In this document: positions 1 to 8,302 of the stretch, in pieces | Layout of the letters: each line of letters opens with the position of its first letter | Numbering within the stretch: position 1 is the stretch's first letter | Origin: Hydrogenophaga sp. PBL-H3 | GTDB lineage: Bacteria > Pseudomonadota > Gammaproteobacteria > Burkholderiales > Burkholderiaceae_C | NCBI RefSeq assembly: GCF_010104355.1 | Contig: NZ_CP044972.1 | Location: 3,038,001-3,102,000 of the forward strand | Direction of reading: 5' to 3' | Length of the DNA: 64,000 nucleotides | Notes under the pieces: model-generated | The model's input: only the letters and a program-made list of their open reading frames with translations | Database searches by the model: none | What the model was told of the DNA's origin: nothing | Made by a program: the position numbers and the translations under genes

Positions 1-110
1 GGCACGGTGACGTGCTGCTCTTTGCCCCGGGTGTCGGTGAAACGGAAGTCAACGAACTTGACGTCGTTGTCCTTCACCATTTGCATCACGTCTGCGACGG
101 TCTTGGCCAT
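1..110 (-). CDS. glnA: Glutamine synthetase type I, N-terminal part (cut by window edge)
   Basis: The first 36 codons are visible; the rest lies left of the window. The protein begins [12 protein letters not shown] and continues with [18 protein letters not shown], the beta-grasp N-terminus typical of proteobacterial GlnA (ATP-dependent glutamate plus ammonia to glutamine, cytoplasmic dodecamer). The ATG at 108-110 is preceded on the minus strand by AGGAG with about 7 nt spacing, which fixes the start. A sigma-54 promoter and NtrC-like sites lie upstream, so control by nitrogen status is likely. The active site is not visible, but the N-terminal sequence is distinctive. Confidence 0.93.
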   Translation of the reverse strand, partial: MAKTVADVMQMVKDNDVKFVDFRFTDTRGKEQHVTV

Positions 111-161
111 CAAATACTCCTGTAGCTGGTGAGTGAAAAATGAAAATCGACTTGGGGATGA

Positions 162-178
162 AGCAGTATTTGTGCCAA
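162..178 (-). promoter_or_regulatory. Sigma-54 (-24/-12) promoter of glnA
   Basis: On the minus strand the site reads TTGGCACAAATACTGCT. It has the invariant GG and GC exactly 10 nt apart and a full TGGCAC -24 block (consensus TGGCAC-N5-TTGC; only the first T of the -12 block differs). It predicts a start about 40 nt upstream of the glnA ATG. Enhancer-type NtrC sites lie about 150-210 nt further upstream, the usual geometry. Confidence 0.85.
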
Positions 179-326
179 ACGCCCCCCAGATTCACCTGAA
201 CGGGGCATTCGTCTCCAAACGCCCGGGGATTATGGCGCAGGAGATGCGCCATAAAGGCCCGCGCCATGGCGGCTGCCCGTGGTTTTCAGGGTTCAACGCG
301 AAGGCTGGACCGATGAACGGACGCAT

Positions 327-343
327 CGCACACTCACGGTGCA
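327..343. promoter_or_regulatory. NtrC-binding site, weaker second copy
   Basis: CGCACACTCACGGTGCA keeps the GCAC and GGTGCA cores of the NtrC dyad but has several arm mismatches. Its start is 29 bp from that of the strong site, close to three helical turns, as expected for cooperative NtrC dimers. Confidence 0.55.
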
Positions 344-355
344 TGCATCATTCAG

Positions 356-372
356 TGCACCATATTTGTGCA
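356..372. promoter_or_regulatory. NtrC-binding site, strong
   Basis: TGCACCATATTTGTGCA matches the NtrC dyad TGCACCA-N3-TGGTGCA at all but one arm position. It lies about 180 nt upstream of the sigma-54 promoter of glnA, and just past the stop codon of the neighbouring MoaB-fold gene. The call is from sequence match and position only. Confidence 0.8.
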
Positions 373-374
373 CT

Positions 375-1190
375 TTAGTTTCGCACCATTTCGGGGCCCA
401 GTTCGGCCCCATGCAGACGCAGGCCAGCGAGCAGACTGGCAAAGGCATCTGCAACAGCGCCGGAGGCCCCTTTGACGCCCAGCTCGATGTGGCGCCCGAA
501 CTCGGGATGGTCAACGCTGGGCAGGCTGAATACCTTGACCGGATACTCGCGCTCGATCTGCTCCATCAACGGTGTCAGCGCGGCCTCCATGGCGCCCATC
601 ACGATCACCGAACGCTCCAGCGAGGACCCTTGTTGGTGCAGGTGAGCGTAGGTATGGTCCAGCACCCATTCAATCATCGGCCATGCCATGACGGGGAAAC
701 CAGGTACGAAGTGCACCTGCCCGCCACCAACACCCGCGCAACTGAAGCCAGGGATCTTGTTGTACGGGTTCTCGATGATGGTCGAGCCCACCGGAAACAC
801 CCCCATGTTGTAGCGGTGCACGTTGTCCGCACGCTGCGGGTCGAAGACCTGGCCTTGCTCGGCCGCCACGTCACGCATGCGCGACTCGATCAAGGCCTTG
901 GCTTCGGGATGCAAGGCCAGTTCGACCTCGAGCGCAGCAGCGGCACACTGGCGCGTGTGATCGTCTGGTGTGGCTCCGATACCGCCGCACGAAAACACGA
1001 TGCCTGGCTGCGCGAAGACGTCACGCAAGTTGGCCGTGATGCTCTTGCGGTCGTCGCCCACGAACCGCGCCCAGGAGAGCGACATGCCCCGTGCGCTCAG
1101 CAGTTCGATGACTTTGGACAGGTGTTTGTCCTGGCGCTTGCCTGAGAGAATTTCGTCGCCAATGATGATCAGGCCGATGGCTGGCGTCAT
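375..1190 (-). CDS. Molybdopterin-binding-fold protein (CinA N-terminal/MoaB-like)
   Basis: This 271-aa protein begins MTPAIGLIIIGDEILSGKR, the opening strand and GDEIL motif of the MoCF/CinA-N domain. The glycine-rich SCGGIGATPDDHT loop near residue 75 corresponds to the TGGLGPTPDD motif that binds molybdopterin or a nucleotide. The CinA C-terminal nicotinamide deamidase domain is absent, so it is the stand-alone form, often labelled competence/damage-inducible protein A. I chose the ATG at 1188-1190 because upstream in-frame sequence lacks family similarity. It follows the EI24 gene by 31 nt on the same strand and is probably co-transcribed. Biological substrate unknown. Confidence 0.8.
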   Translation of the reverse strand: MTPAIGLIIIGDEILSGKRQDKHLSKVIELLSARGMSLSWARFVGDDRKSITANLRDVFAQPGIVFSCGGIGATPDDHTRQCAAAALEVELALHPEAKALIESRMRDVAAEQGQVFDPQRADNVHRYNMGVFPVGSTIIENPYNKIPGFSCAGVGGGQVHFVPGFPVMAWPMIEWVLDHTYAHLHQQGSSLERSVIVMGAMEAALTPLMEQIEREYPVKVFSLPSVDHPEFGRHIELGVKGASGAVADAFASLLAGLRLHGAELGPEMVRN

Positions 1191-1221
1191 GAGGTGCCCA
1201 ACAATAAATGGAAGAGAGAAG

Positions 1222-2118
1222 TTACGCCGCACCTGTGTGGTCTGGCCCCCGCAACTGCGGCGTGTCGGGATGTGCGTCAGTCGGGCGAACACGCTCGGGG
1301 TCGGCATCCAGCACTTCGACTGGCACGACGGCACGCAGTCGCTGCAGCGCCGCAAGTGCAAAGTGGGCAAACCACAGCGACGCGAAAGCAAACACCAGCG
1401 TGTAGATCCAGATGGCCAGCGGTACCAGCAACGGCGCCATGGCAATGAACATGGCGCCGGAGGCCCACAACAGGCTCGGCGCAGCGCCCAGATAACCGCT
1501 GAGCACCCCCATGAGCAGCAGGCTGCCGCGGTGCTCCTTCAAGATGGATTTGCGCTCTTCGCTGCTGGCATGCGTGGCCAGCGCATCAAACGCAAAAACG
1601 CGGTAAGTGAGCCAGCCCCAGATCAGGGGCGGAAGAATCAACACCAAAGGGGGCACCAGCCACAGCGGCAGGGAAATCACCAACGCGACGATGGCGAGCA
1701 AGGTGGAGCCCAGCGACCAGAGCACACTGACCACCAGAGACCCACCGTGTTTGCGCTCCAGGCTTGCAAAGCGACGCTGGCCCACCAGATCCACCATGGC
1801 CGGCGTCATGAACATCGCCACCAGCAACAGACACAACAACACGATCACGGGCGTGGCCAGCACCAACACCAGCAGAGGTGCAAACACGCCCCTGAGCGGA
1901 CCCATCCCGATCTGGTCCATCCAGCCCAGCAAAGTCTCCACCAGCTCGAACGAAGCCAGCCAGGCCCCCACCGAGGCGACCGCACCCTCCCAGAAGAAAT
2001 ACCCCAACCCGAACGACAGGACGACCATCAAGATCAACGGGAGGAAGGACAGGGCGATCACCCTGGGGTGCACACAGTACGCGACGGCCCGCCAGAAAGA
2101 ATCGAACAACAAACTCAT
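1222..2118 (-). CDS. EI24-domain integral membrane protein (CysZ-like)
   Basis: A 298-aa protein starting MSLLFDSFWRAVAYC, with about six hydrophobic segments, including LPLILMVVLSFGLGYFF, the VLVLATPVIVLLCLLLVAMF stretch, and PLLVPLAIWIYTLVFAF near the C-terminus. The layout fits EI24/DUF540, the family that includes the sulfate-uptake protein CysZ. No sulfur genes are nearby, so transport of sulfate is not implied. The polar C-terminus is proline-rich. A longer form from a TTG at 2140-2142 is possible, but the family N-terminus matches the ATG chosen. No clear ribosome binding site. Confidence 0.75.
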   Translation of the reverse strand: MSLLFDSFWRAVAYCVHPRVIALSFLPLILMVVLSFGLGYFFWEGAVASVGAWLASFELVETLLGWMDQIGMGPLRGVFAPLLVLVLATPVIVLLCLLLVAMFMTPAMVDLVGQRRFASLERKHGGSLVVSVLWSLGSTLLAIVALVISLPLWLVPPLVLILPPLIWGWLTYRVFAFDALATHASSEERKSILKEHRGSLLLMGVLSGYLGAAPSLLWASGAMFIAMAPLLVPLAIWIYTLVFAFASLWFAHFALAALQRLRAVVPVEVLDADPERVRPTDAHPDTPQLRGPDHTGAA

Positions 2119-2245
2119 CTCATGAGAATACAACCAATCCAAGACACAGACCGGGCGCGAAATGCCTCGGATCGACGTATCGCGGGGGAGCTGCCGATCA
2201 CGTTGAAGACAAGCTCACCGCCGCTCCAAAGCTAGCATCCGGACA

Positions 2246-3067
2246 ATGAACCGCATCGTGATTTCTGGCGTGGCGCTCGAAGTAGCCCACATTCCCGGCC
2301 CAATCGACAAGGCTCCACTGGTCTTCTTGCACGAGGGCCTGGGAAGCGTGTCGCTCTGGCAGCAGCGGGGGCGGCATTGGCCCGCCGAACTGTGCGCGGC
2401 GACAGGGCGCGAGGGCTGGCTGTATTCAAGACGCGGGTACGGTCAATCCGACCCGGTGGAGGACGTGAGGGGCCTCCCCCGCCGCAGTGGACCATGGCAC
2501 ATCGGACGCCACGAACCCGACTACATGCATCTGGAGGCCAACGAGGTGCTGCCACAACTGCTCCAGCGGCTGGGCATCGCCCGCCCGGTGCTGGTTGGTC
2601 ACTCCGATGGTGCCACCATCGCGTTGCTGCATGCAGCACGCCATGACCTGACCGGCTGCGTGGCGATCGCACCCCATGTGTTCGTGGAAGCGATGTCTTT
2701 GACCGCCATCGCTCAAGCGAAAACGCTCTATGAGGCCGAGCCACAGTCCGAGAATGGCCTGCGGCAGCGGCTGGCCCGCCACCATCGGGACGTCGACAAC
2801 GCCTTCTGGCAGTGGAACGATGTCTGGCTCAGCGAGGCATTCCACGCATTCGACATCAGAGATGACATACGCTCCATCACCGCGCCTCTGCTGTTGGTGC
2901 AAGGTGTGGACGACGAGTACGGCACCATGGAGCAACTGAAATCGATTGAAACGGCGATCCCCCGGGCCATCAAGGTCGAGCTTGCCCAGTGCGGACACAG
3001 CCCTCACCGCGATCAACCCGATCGACTGACTGAAGCGGTGCAAGGCTTCCTGAGTCACTTGATTTGA
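2246..3067 (+). CDS. Alpha/beta-hydrolase
   Basis: A 273-aa single-domain hydrolase. Near residue 30 it has LVFLHEGLGS, the oxyanion-hole region with HEGLG in place of the usual HGxPG. The nucleophile elbow is GHSDGAT (serine near residue 119). A late acid in QGVDDEYGT and the histidine in CGHSPH complete the triad. The sequence YSRRGYGQSDPV is the usual strand-4/helix-A region. Substrate cannot be read from sequence; the HEGLG form is common in uncharacterised proteobacterial esterase-like proteins. It stands alone, divergent from the EI24 gene. Confidence 0.8.
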   Translation: MNRIVISGVALEVAHIPGPIDKAPLVFLHEGLGSVSLWQQRGRHWPAELCAATGREGWLYSRRGYGQSDPVEDVRGLPRRSGPWHIGRHEPDYMHLEANEVLPQLLQRLGIARPVLVGHSDGATIALLHAARHDLTGCVAIAPHVFVEAMSLTAIAQAKTLYEAEPQSENGLRQRLARHHRDVDNAFWQWNDVWLSEAFHAFDIRDDIRSITAPLLLVQGVDDEYGTMEQLKSIETAIPRAIKVELAQCGHSPHRDQPDRLTEAVQGFLSHLI

Positions 3068-3276
3068 GCGCCATTTCGCAGTTACCCAGTATGTAGGATG
3101 TACGAACGTCCAGCGGCTGTGCACAATCGAGCAAGGTGTGCATGTGGATCAAATGACCCATCAAAGGGGGCGTAAACCCCAAGAAGTTCACACCTTCTTC
3201 GTGTATCGAGATTGCAGACTCCCCACGGCTGGCAGCAACTGCATACACTTTGATACAGATCGACGAACACCCTCCA

Positions 3277-4011
3277 ATGCTCATGACCAACTGGACCAAC
3301 CCATGGCTGCTTGCAGTGCTGGTGCCCGCTATGCTGGCGCTGGGCGCGCTGCTGCACCGCATGTGGGCCGATCGGCAGGCCAGGCAGCGCAGACGCATTC
3401 CGAAACATTGGCCATTGAGCACCCGCGCGCTGGCCAACAGCGAGGAAGCCAGGGTGTGGCATTGGCTGGCCAGGGCTTTCTACGACCATCACGTGATGAT
3501 CAAGCTCCCGGTGACGCGTTTCACCCTGCCCCGCGACCGAGAGCAGGGCATGGAGTGGTACAAGTTGCTGGGCAGTGTGTATTGCACGTTCACCGTGTGC
3601 CGCTCCGACGGTCGGGTGCTCGGTTGCCTTGATGTCCCCGGGAGTGCAGGTCTTCCTCGCAGCACGCGGGCGCTCAAGCACTCATTGCTGACCCAGTGTG
3701 GCCTGCCCTACTGGGTCGTCCGCTCCAACAGCCTTCCCACGGTGGCCGAAATTCGCGCCGAATTCCTGGGCGAGTCTGCGCTGAGCCAGTCGATGCGCGA
3801 GCGTGAAATGGAGGAGCGCGCCATCATTGCCGCACAAGCCAATCTGCGCACGGTGTTGACGCGCCAGCGCAGCACCCGCGCCAGCGACTTTTCCCCGCTC
3901 TCCACCTGGCCCAACAGCACCACGGGCGAACCTCGAAGCGACTTCAACTCCCAGTGGCAAGAGAACTCGTTCCTCATGCCGCTCGACAGCCGCAAAGGCG
4001 ATCTCCTCTGA
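3277..4011 (+). CDS. DUF2726 protein with one N-terminal membrane segment
   Basis: A 244-aa protein. After a short N-terminus comes one hydrophobic helix (LLAVLVPAMLALGALL), then basic residues, then the DUF2726 region with ANSEEARVWHWL, VMIKLPVTRFT, VYCTFTVC, GCLDVPG and QCGLPYWVV. DUF2726 has a nuclease-like fold in family descriptions, but no activity is assigned. The C-terminal 60 residues are low-similarity and Ser/Thr-rich. The ATG at 3277 was chosen because it places the membrane helix next to the N-terminus; an in-frame upstream codon at 3250 is less likely. Gene end faces rsuA 15 nt away. Confidence 0.75.
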   Translation: MLMTNWTNPWLLAVLVPAMLALGALLHRMWADRQARQRRRIPKHWPLSTRALANSEEARVWHWLARAFYDHHVMIKLPVTRFTLPRDREQGMEWYKLLGSVYCTFTVCRSDGRVLGCLDVPGSAGLPRSTRALKHSLLTQCGLPYWVVRSNSLPTVAEIRAEFLGESALSQSMREREMEERAIIAAQANLRTVLTRQRSTRASDFSPLSTWPNSTTGEPRSDFNSQWQENSFLMPLDSRKGDLL

Positions 4012-4026
4012 GATCGCTTGTGGGTC

Positions 4027-4773
4027 TCAGCCAGAGGCCTTTTGCGTGAGCGACGCCACTTCCTCCGGTGTCAGCCACCTCCAGCGACCGGGCATCAAAT
4101 CACCGGTCAACGAAAGCACCCCCACCGACGACCGGTGCAAGGCCTCCACCCTGTTGCCGACCGCAGCCACCATGCGTTTGACCTGGTGGTACTTGCCCTC
4201 GGTCAGCGTCAGTTTCAGATGAAACTCGCTCTCGGCTGAACACGCCTGCGCCTTCACAGGCTTGGGATCGTCGTCCAGAACAACGCCTTCCAGCAGGCGG
4301 TTCACCTGCTTCTCGTCCAGAGGATGCTTCACCTGCACCTCGTACACCTTGGGAACGTGGTGACGGGGAGAGGTGAGCCGGTGAATGAACTTGCCGTCAT
4401 CCGACATCAACAAGAGGCCCGTGGTGTCCTGATCAAGACGACCCACAGCCTGCACGCCGGCAGCCGCTCCACCGCCCCGGGCACGCAACGGGCCGGGCAA
4501 CAAGGTGTAGACGCTCGGGTAGGTGCTGGGCTTTTGCGAACACTCGAAGCCCGCCGGCTTGTGAACCATGAGGTACGCCCGCTCGTGGTATGCCCAAGCT
4601 TCTCCCTGAACCTGGAACACCAGGCCCTCCTCGACGAACGAAGCGGTGGGATCGGTGCATGTTTGCAAGCCCGCGCCCACTTCCACCTTCACCAGCCCCT
4701 GCTGAATGAGCCCGCAACAGATTCGGCGGGTACCAAAACCTTGTGAAAAAAGAATGTCCTGCAATTGCATCAT
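4027..4773 (-). CDS. rsuA: Ribosomal small-subunit pseudouridine synthase RsuA
   Basis: A 248-aa protein with an N-terminal S4-like RNA-binding domain (LQDILFSQGFGTRR) and a catalytic domain containing GRLDQDTTGLLLMSDDG, where the aspartate of GRLDQDT is the expected catalytic residue. KYHQVKRMVAAVGNRV is the conserved C-terminal motif. The family makes pseudouridine 516 in 16S rRNA; related RluB/E/F enzymes share the motifs, so the exact target is inferred. Two adjacent ATGs (4771-4773 and 4768-4770) are possible starts; no convincing ribosome binding site separates them. Confidence 0.85.
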   Translation of the reverse strand: MMQLQDILFSQGFGTRRICCGLIQQGLVKVEVGAGLQTCTDPTASFVEEGLVFQVQGEAWAYHERAYLMVHKPAGFECSQKPSTYPSVYTLLPGPLRARGGGAAAGVQAVGRLDQDTTGLLLMSDDGKFIHRLTSPRHHVPKVYEVQVKHPLDEKQVNRLLEGVVLDDDPKPVKAQACSAESEFHLKLTLTEGKYHQVKRMVAAVGNRVEALHRSSVGVLSLTGDLMPGRWRWLTPEEVASLTQKASG

Positions 4774-4835
4774 GGTGCGCGCATTGTCGTCGCTCTGAAG
4801 GCGCCCGCTTCGGTGCACGCCTCAAGGACACTGGC

Positions 4836-5738
4836 TCACGGCCACAGCGTGGAGAAGCGCTCAATCCAATGCGGCAACCGCTCACGCAGGATCCGAAGCG
4901 CCGGCGCTTCCTGGCGCTGGGCCAGGGTGACCAGACCGAAGCGTGCCGTTGCCTCCAGGCTGGGTGACACGTCCAGACGGGTCAGGCCCTGCGCCACCGC
5001 ATTGACGGTCAGCACGATCGCGTTGCTGCGCCGCGCCACCTCCACGATGCTCAGCGATTCGTCGCAGCGCAGCGTGACCATGTCATCCGGGTTGGCTCGG
5101 GGGCCATACCTCGCGATCAACAGGCGCGCCACCTCGTCACTCAGCGGTGTGGACGCCACCGGATAAGCCATCACATCGTCCAGGCTCACCAGACCACTCC
5201 TGTGCGCCAGCGGATGGTCCGGGCGTGCCAGAAATCCGGCGGCCAGTTCAAACGCCAGCGTCACCTGCAACTCGGCCGAGGGCCGCATGTCGCGGATATC
5301 TACGATCGCCGCGTCCAGCTGCTGTTCGCGCAACGCCTTGAGCAGCACGGCGGTGTTGCCGCGCGAAATCTGCACCTGCAGTCGGGGGTGGTGCTCTGCC
5401 ATGTGCAGCATCAGCGGCGTGCTCAAGAGCGCGCCCGGCGCGGAGCTCAGGCCCACGCGCAACTGGCCGATCAGCCCGGCGTGCAGTCCCTGGCCAGCCT
5501 GCTTGAGCGCCTCGGCGTCGCTGACCAGTCGCCGCGCGCGCCCCAGCACCTCGTGGCCGAACGGGGTCAGGGCGATGCGCCGGCCCAGACGATCGAACAG
5601 GGTGCCGCCGAGTTCGTCCTCCAGTGCGTGGATGCTGCGGGTGAGCGCTGGCTGGGTGAGAAACAAGGCGGCAGATGCCTGCACGAACGAGCCCATGTCC
5701 GCCAGCACCACGAGGTGTCTCAGTTGCACCAACGTCAT
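4836..5738 (-). CDS. LysR-family transcriptional regulator
   Basis: A 300-aa regulator. The N-terminal winged helix reads MTLVQLRHLVVLADMGSF then TQPALTRSIHALEDELG, the LysR recognition helix. The rest is the periplasmic-binding-like effector domain. It is divergent from an M20 amidohydrolase and a TctC binding protein, so it probably controls those two in response to their substrate. GAGGA sits a few nt before the ATG. The effector is not readable from sequence. Confidence 0.88.
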   Translation of the reverse strand: MTLVQLRHLVVLADMGSFVQASAALFLTQPALTRSIHALEDELGGTLFDRLGRRIALTPFGHEVLGRARRLVSDAEALKQAGQGLHAGLIGQLRVGLSSAPGALLSTPLMLHMAEHHPRLQVQISRGNTAVLLKALREQQLDAAIVDIRDMRPSAELQVTLAFELAAGFLARPDHPLAHRSGLVSLDDVMAYPVASTPLSDEVARLLIARYGPRANPDDMVTLRCDESLSIVEVARRSNAIVLTVNAVAQGLTRLDVSPSLEATARFGLVTLAQRQEAPALRILRERLPHWIERFSTLWP

Positions 5739-5767
5739 TTCGATTCCTCAGTGAAAGTTATGGATCG

Positions 5768-5778
5768 TTGATCATCAA
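5768..5778. promoter_or_regulatory. Possible LysR operator dyad
   Basis: TTGATCATCAA is a perfect 5-1-5 dyad in the 108-nt gap between the divergent LysR and amidohydrolase genes. Position and symmetry suit a LysR recognition half, but no footprint or second copy supports it. Confidence 0.35.
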
Positions 5779-5846
5779 TGCATTGGACTTTAAAACAGGC
5801 GGTTCCTAACATGCAACAAAGTTCATGATTCAACAGGAGCACGGCC

Positions 5847-7022
5847 TTGGAACGACTCAGCGATCAAGCGGTTCAAGAGTTCATCGCGCTGCGGCGCGAC
5901 ATCCACCAGCATCCGGAGCTGGCCTTTGATGAACACCGCACCAGCGCCCTGGTGGCGCAGAAGTTGCGGGCCTGGGGCTACGCGGTGACCACCGGCCTGG
6001 GTGGCACCGGGGTGGTGGGGCAATTGCGCCGCGGTCACTCAGAGCGCGCCATCGGCCTGCGCGCGGACATGGATGCGCTGCCCATCGTCGAGGACTCCGG
6101 CACCGACTGGGCCAGTTGCCACCACGGCGTGATGCACGCCTGCGGCCACGACGGCCACACCGCCATGTTGCTGGCCGCCGCGCAGCACCTGGCCACCGAA
6201 GGCGCCTTCGACGGCACGCTCAACCTGATCTTCCAGCCCGCCGAGGAAGGCGGAGGCGGCGCCCTGAAGATGATGGAGGACGGACTGTTCGAGCGATTTC
6301 CCTGCGACGCCATCTTTGCCATGCACAACATGCCCGGCTTCGCGCAGGGCCAGCTGGTGTTTCGCAGCGGTCCGACGATGGCGTCCTCGGACTACGCCAC
6401 GGTCACGCTGCACGGCGTTGGCGGTCACGGTGCCATGCCCCACAAGGCCACCGACGTGGTGGTCGCCGCGGCCTCCATCGTCATGGCGCTGCAGACCGTC
6501 GTCTCGCGCCATGTGGACCCGATGCAGCCGGCCGTGGTGACCGTGGGCGCCGTGCACGCGGGCCAGGCCAACAACGTGATCCCGGCCACGGCCCGGCTGG
6601 AGCTGAGCGTGCGCGCGCTCGACCCACAGGTGCGTCGCAGCGTCGAGCAGCGCATCCGCGAACTGGTTCGCTTGCAGGCCGACAGCTTTGGTGTGCGCGC
6701 CGAGCTGGACTGGCGCCCGGGCTACGCGGTACTGGTCAACGACGCGTTGCAGACCGAACGCGCTCTGGCCGTGGCACGGGCGCATTTTCCGCCCGAACAG
6801 GTGGTGGCCCAGGGCCCCATGCTCACGGGCAGCGAAGACTTTGCCTTCATGCTCGAACGCGTGCCGGGTAGTTATTTGTTCATCGGCAACGGCAGCGGCC
6901 AGGAGCCCGGCGCCTGCATGGTGCACAACCCGGCCTACGACTTCAACGACCACAACATCGCGACCGGTGCGGCCTACTGGATCGCGCTGGTCAACGAACT
7001 GCTTTCCCCCAACCACCCCTGA
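5847..7022 (+). CDS. M20 family metallo-amidohydrolase (hippurate hydrolase-like)
   Basis: A 391-aa peptidase-M20D-type enzyme that cleaves N-acyl amino acids or similar amides. Metal-ligand motifs are visible: IHQHPELAFDE near the start, DMDALP, HACGHDGHTAMLL, and PAEEGGGGA carrying the catalytic glutamate pair. TGSEDFAF near the C-terminus matches the late ligand region. The start is a TTG at 5847 with AGGAG 7 nt upstream; the nearby ATG at 5825 is out of frame. The gene sits between a divergent LysR gene and a TctC-type binding protein, suggesting uptake and hydrolysis of one amide-linked substrate. Confidence 0.87.
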   Translation: MERLSDQAVQEFIALRRDIHQHPELAFDEHRTSALVAQKLRAWGYAVTTGLGGTGVVGQLRRGHSERAIGLRADMDALPIVEDSGTDWASCHHGVMHACGHDGHTAMLLAAAQHLATEGAFDGTLNLIFQPAEEGGGGALKMMEDGLFERFPCDAIFAMHNMPGFAQGQLVFRSGPTMASSDYATVTLHGVGGHGAMPHKATDVVVAAASIVMALQTVVSRHVDPMQPAVVTVGAVHAGQANNVIPATARLELSVRALDPQVRRSVEQRIRELVRLQADSFGVRAELDWRPGYAVLVNDALQTERALAVARAHFPPEQVVAQGPMLTGSEDFAFMLERVPGSYLFIGNGSGQEPGACMVHNPAYDFNDHNIATGAAYWIALVNELLSPNHP

Positions 7023-7039
7023 ACCCATTGGAGATGCCC

Positions 7040-8032
7040 ATGATCAGCCACCTCAAGACCCTGATGGCCGGTGCCGCCATCGCCCTGGCCAGCCATGCGG
7101 GCATGGCCCAGGCCCAGAGTTACCCCAACCGACCGGTGACGCTGATGGTGCCCTACCCGGCTGGTGGCTTGTCGGACGTGGTCGCGCGCTCTGTCAACAA
7201 CACGCTGGGCAAACAGCTGGGCCAGCCGGTCGTCATTGAAAACCTGGGTGGCGCCAGCGGGTCGATCGCCGCGCAGAAAGTGCTCAACGGCGCCAGCGAC
7301 GGCTACACCGTGTTCCAGGGTTCACCCAACGAACTCATCCTGGCCCCGCTGGCCATTGCCTCCATCAAGTTCAAGAGCGAAGACTTCCGCCTGGTGCAGA
7401 TGATCGCCACCGCGCAGATCGCTTTTTTGGCCCGCAAGGACTTCCCCGCCAGCACCGTGGACGAGTTCCTGGAGCAGGCCCGCAAGGCGGCGCAGCAGGG
7501 CCGGCCCCTGACCTACGCCAGCGTCGGCCCGGGCTCGTTCTACCACCTGCTCGGCGAGCACCTGTCCAAGGTCACCGGCATTCCCATGGTCCACGTGCCT
7601 TACAAGGGCGCGGCACCGGCCGAGCAAGACCTGCTGGCCAGCCAGGTCGATTTTTTCCTGGCGCCATACGGCAAGAAATACGATGACATGCACAAGAGCG
7701 GTCGCGTCAAGGTTCTGGCCATGCTCAACAGCGAGCGGCTGGAGAACGTGAAGGGCTACCCTGCCATCACCGAGAGCACCCAGCTCAAGGACTTCACCTT
7801 CAACATCTGGACCGGCTACTTCGTGAAGAAGGACACCCCGGAGCCGGTGGTGGGCGCGCTACACAAGGCCATCACCGAGACCCTGGCCGATCCGGGTGTG
7901 CACCAGGCGCTCGAAGCCAACAGCCAGCTGTTGGCCAAACCACTGTCAATGAAGGCGGTGGACAAAGCCTACGCTGACGGTATCCAGCAGTTCCGGGCCA
8001 TCGCGAAGTCAATCCAGCTGCAGGCACAATAG
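7040..8032 (+). CDS. Bug/TctC-type periplasmic solute-binding protein
   Basis: A 330-aa protein with a signal peptide ending near GMAQAQS, then YPNRPVTLMVPYPAGG, the signature start of Bug receptors, followed by SDVVAR and GASGSIAAQKV. VPYKGAAPAEQDLLASQVD near the middle is the second conserved ligand loop. These proteins bind carboxylates or related ligands for TctAB permeases; no permease is nearby. The ATG at 7040 is preceded by GGAG with 6 nt spacing. It follows the amidohydrolase by 17 nt and is likely in the same transcript. Confidence 0.88.
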   Translation: MISHLKTLMAGAAIALASHAGMAQAQSYPNRPVTLMVPYPAGGLSDVVARSVNNTLGKQLGQPVVIENLGGASGSIAAQKVLNGASDGYTVFQGSPNELILAPLAIASIKFKSEDFRLVQMIATAQIAFLARKDFPASTVDEFLEQARKAAQQGRPLTYASVGPGSFYHLLGEHLSKVTGIPMVHVPYKGAAPAEQDLLASQVDFFLAPYGKKYDDMHKSGRVKVLAMLNSERLENVKGYPAITESTQLKDFTFNIWTGYFVKKDTPEPVVGALHKAITETLADPGVHQALEANSQLLAKPLSMKAVDKAYADGIQQFRAIAKSIQLQAQ

Positions 8033-8044
8033 CGGCCTCAACCC

Positions 8045-8231
8045 GTCGACCGGGAGAGACTGGCTTGCAAGACAAGCCGGCGCCGAAGGAGCAACCGCCC
8101 CGGAAACTCTCAGGCAAAAGGACCGGTCGACACGCATCACACTCTGAAGAGTGGCCGGGATTCGTCCCCCGGCCCACCGCAGGAGCAAGCCGGCCCCATG
8201 GGCTGGTGAATCTCTCAGGTCACAAACAGAG
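8045..8231 (+). ncRNA. Tandem glycine riboswitch
   Basis: Two gcvT-type aptamers lie head to tail. Aptamer 1 (8045-8131) is closed by GTCGACCGG pairing with CCGGTCGAC and contains GGGAGAGAC, GCCGAAGGAGCAA and AAACTCTCAGGCAAAAGGACC, all hallmark segments (listed separately). Aptamer 2 (8142-8231) is closed by CTCTG/CAGAG and contains CCGCAGGAGCAAGCC and GAATCTCTCAGG. About 10 nt separate them, as in cooperative glycine switches. A flavoenzyme gene starts 72 nt downstream, so it is the regulated gene; the expression platform was not resolved. Confidence 0.95.
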
Positions 8232-8302
8232 GGGGTCATGATCCGCACACGGTGTGCGGGTCGTGCCCTCCATTGTTTGACGACTTTGCAAGCGAGATTC
8301 CC

